From Stieleria mannarensis (GTDB taxonomy: Bacteria; Planctomycetota; Planctomycetia; Pirellulales; Pirellulaceae): a stretch of 64,000 nt of DNA. The stretch is from positions 151,185-215,184 of the forward strand of contig NZ_JACEHH010000010.1 in the NCBI RefSeq assembly GCF_014154935.1, given 5' to 3'. The notes under the pieces are model-generated. The model was not told the DNA's origin, searched no databases, and saw only the letters and a program-made list of their open reading frames with translations. This document shows, one piece after another, positions 63,101-64,000 of the stretch; positions within the stretch are counted from its first letter, which is position 1; each line of letters opens with the position of its first letter. The position numbers were made by a program, and so were the translations under genes.

Positions 63101-63497
63101 TCCCGCGCGGTATGCCGTGCTGTGCAACGGTCGTCGCGTCCCGATGCACCCCAGCGAAGTCGCCGGGCAGTACTTGGCGGGGATCAAGTTCCGCGCTTGG
63201 CAGCCGCCGCGTTGTTTGCACCCGACGATCGGTGTTCATGTGCCGCTGCAGTTTGACATCGTGGACCGCTTCACCGAACACTCGGTCGGCGGTTGCCGCT
63301 ACTTCGTCTCCGACCCCAGCGGACGGGCCCACGAGATCTATCCGGTCAACGCCAACGAAGCGGAAACACGTCGCTCGGCCCGGTTCCACACCGGCACCGT
63401 GACCGGCGGCCGCCTGGTGCTGCCCGATCTGCCCCCAGTCGACTCGCCCAACGATTTCCCCGTGACGTTCGACCTGCGCAAGGTGGTCAGAAACTAA
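60183..63497 (+). CDS. Transglutaminase-like/DUF2126 fusion protein
   Basis: 1,104 residues. The N-terminal third is a bacterial transglutaminase-like protein: N-terminal beta domain ([20 protein letters not shown]), then the Cys-His-Asp core with [19 protein letters not shown] (Cys), [21 protein letters not shown] (His and Asp). The C-terminal two thirds are DUF2126: [74 protein letters not shown] and [15 protein letters not shown]. In other genomes these two parts are separate adjacent genes or fused. Completes the ATP-grasp/alpha-E/transglutaminase module. No signal peptide is visible. Confidence 0.95.
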   Translation: [1104 protein letters not shown]

Positions 63498-64000
63498 CAC
63501 GCTTCTCCTGAGACGATGCCGTTCCGGGCGGGTCGCGTGTGGGTGTGCAGGCTTTATCCGCCCGTTGTCGCTGCGGGGGACGTTGATTCTATTGCAGCCG
63601 CATTTGGCGACCAATTTAGATTCTCTCCCTCTGGGAGAGACGGCGTTTGCGCAGCAAGCAAACGCCAGAGAGGGCCCACGGTTTGCGAAAGTCTTGGCGA
63701 CTTTGCGTGAGCCCCTTCCAGCAAGTACGTCAGCGCACCTGTCGAACCCTGACTTCAGGAGCGAATAACAGGAAACGGAGGTCTGAGAAATCCCGGTGGC
63801 CGCAAGCTCGGGTACTGGCATTAGCGTTCATCGGCGTTCATTAGCCGTGCCAAAACGCCGGAAACACGAACCGCTAATCCACGCGAATCTCGGACTCCGT
63901 TTCAAGCAGTCGAGAGCGTGAACGGCCTGTGGTCACCGCGTCGGCGCGATCGACCGGAACTCAAAAACAAACTCAACTCGCCGACTGCGGTGCAGCACCT
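63498..64000. other. Intergenic end of window
   Basis: Apart from the family C repeat, no gene, RNA or terminator is supported; short open frames here look like repeat DNA. Confidence 0.5.
63620..63676. repeat. Palindromic repeat, family C
   Basis: CTCTCCC...GGGAGAG stem next to GGCGTTTGC...GCAAACGCC; reverse-complement match to 1510-1567. It is downstream of the transglutaminase gene, where it could end the operon. Confidence 0.8.

Noticed and set aside
61272..63821. 849-residue minus-strand frame
   Set aside because: Antisense shadow of the transglutaminase/DUF2126 gene; no motifs, and high G+C keeps opposite frames open.

Overview
The window looks like part of a chromosome from a planctomycete of the Pirellulaceae (Rhodopirellula/Stieleria-like). 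This is inferred from several DUF1559 proteins (one with a prepilin-type [15 protein letters not shown] leader), a DUF1800/DUF1501 secreted pair, a PEP-CTERM protein, a 2,789-residue surface protein with a LEARQLLA N-terminus and C-terminal dockerin-like repeats, several eukaryote-like Ser/Thr kinases, high G+C, and weak or absent Shine-Dalgarno sites. No rRNA, tRNA, CRISPR array, phage or transposase gene was seen.

Layout. 0.4-11.7 kb: nnrD, larB, argG, a DUF1800/DUF1501 pair, a zinc-ribbon DUF1559 protein, dtd, two minisatellites, a DUF457-type membrane protein and cvpA. 11.7-12.4 kb: a repeat-rich gap between convergent genes that holds a candidate Xer/dif site at 11767-11794. 12.4-24.5 kb: PEP-CTERM protein, giant surface protein, a DUF1559 protein and two lipoproteins. 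24.6-34.6 kb: accA, a kinase, a glycosyltransferase, the flagellar set flhA-flhF-sigma(FliA/WhiG), and an FG-GAP protein. 34.6-45.9 kb: serC-serA, a NYN/YacP protein, FHA protein and kinase, asd-truA, a formylglycine-generating-enzyme-like protein and an HtrA protease. 46.2-51.4 kb: a uronate-isomerase-like protein with an acidic tail, DUF1559, leuA. 51.9-54.7 kb: the flagellar export set fliP-fliQ-fliR-flhB, where FlhB lacks its autocleaving C-terminal domain. 54.9-63.5 kb: a large unknown membrane protein, then a plus-strand operon of circularly permuted ATP-grasp, alpha-E and transglutaminase/DUF2126 proteins.

Most striking signal. A G-rich motif (core GGGCAGGG, matching the E. coli FtsK-orienting KOPS consensus GGGNAGGG; extended form close to GGGGCAGGGCAGGGCGGTC) is strictly polar. 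By eye there are seven octamers, all on the plus strand, before 10.7 kb, and about 23, all on the minus strand, after 17.0 kb. The two sets point at each other, and the candidate dif site lies between them. To its right most genes are on the minus strand, as expected if forks converge here. The simplest reading is that this window contains the replication terminus. The motif also sits inside genes in either coding orientation and has been amplified in frame into peptide repeats (GRAELQ, RGAGQGS, EQGSNVA).

The intergenic spaces hold at least seven families of dispersed palindromic repeats and a pair of about 192-bp MITE-like elements with matching terminal inverted repeats.
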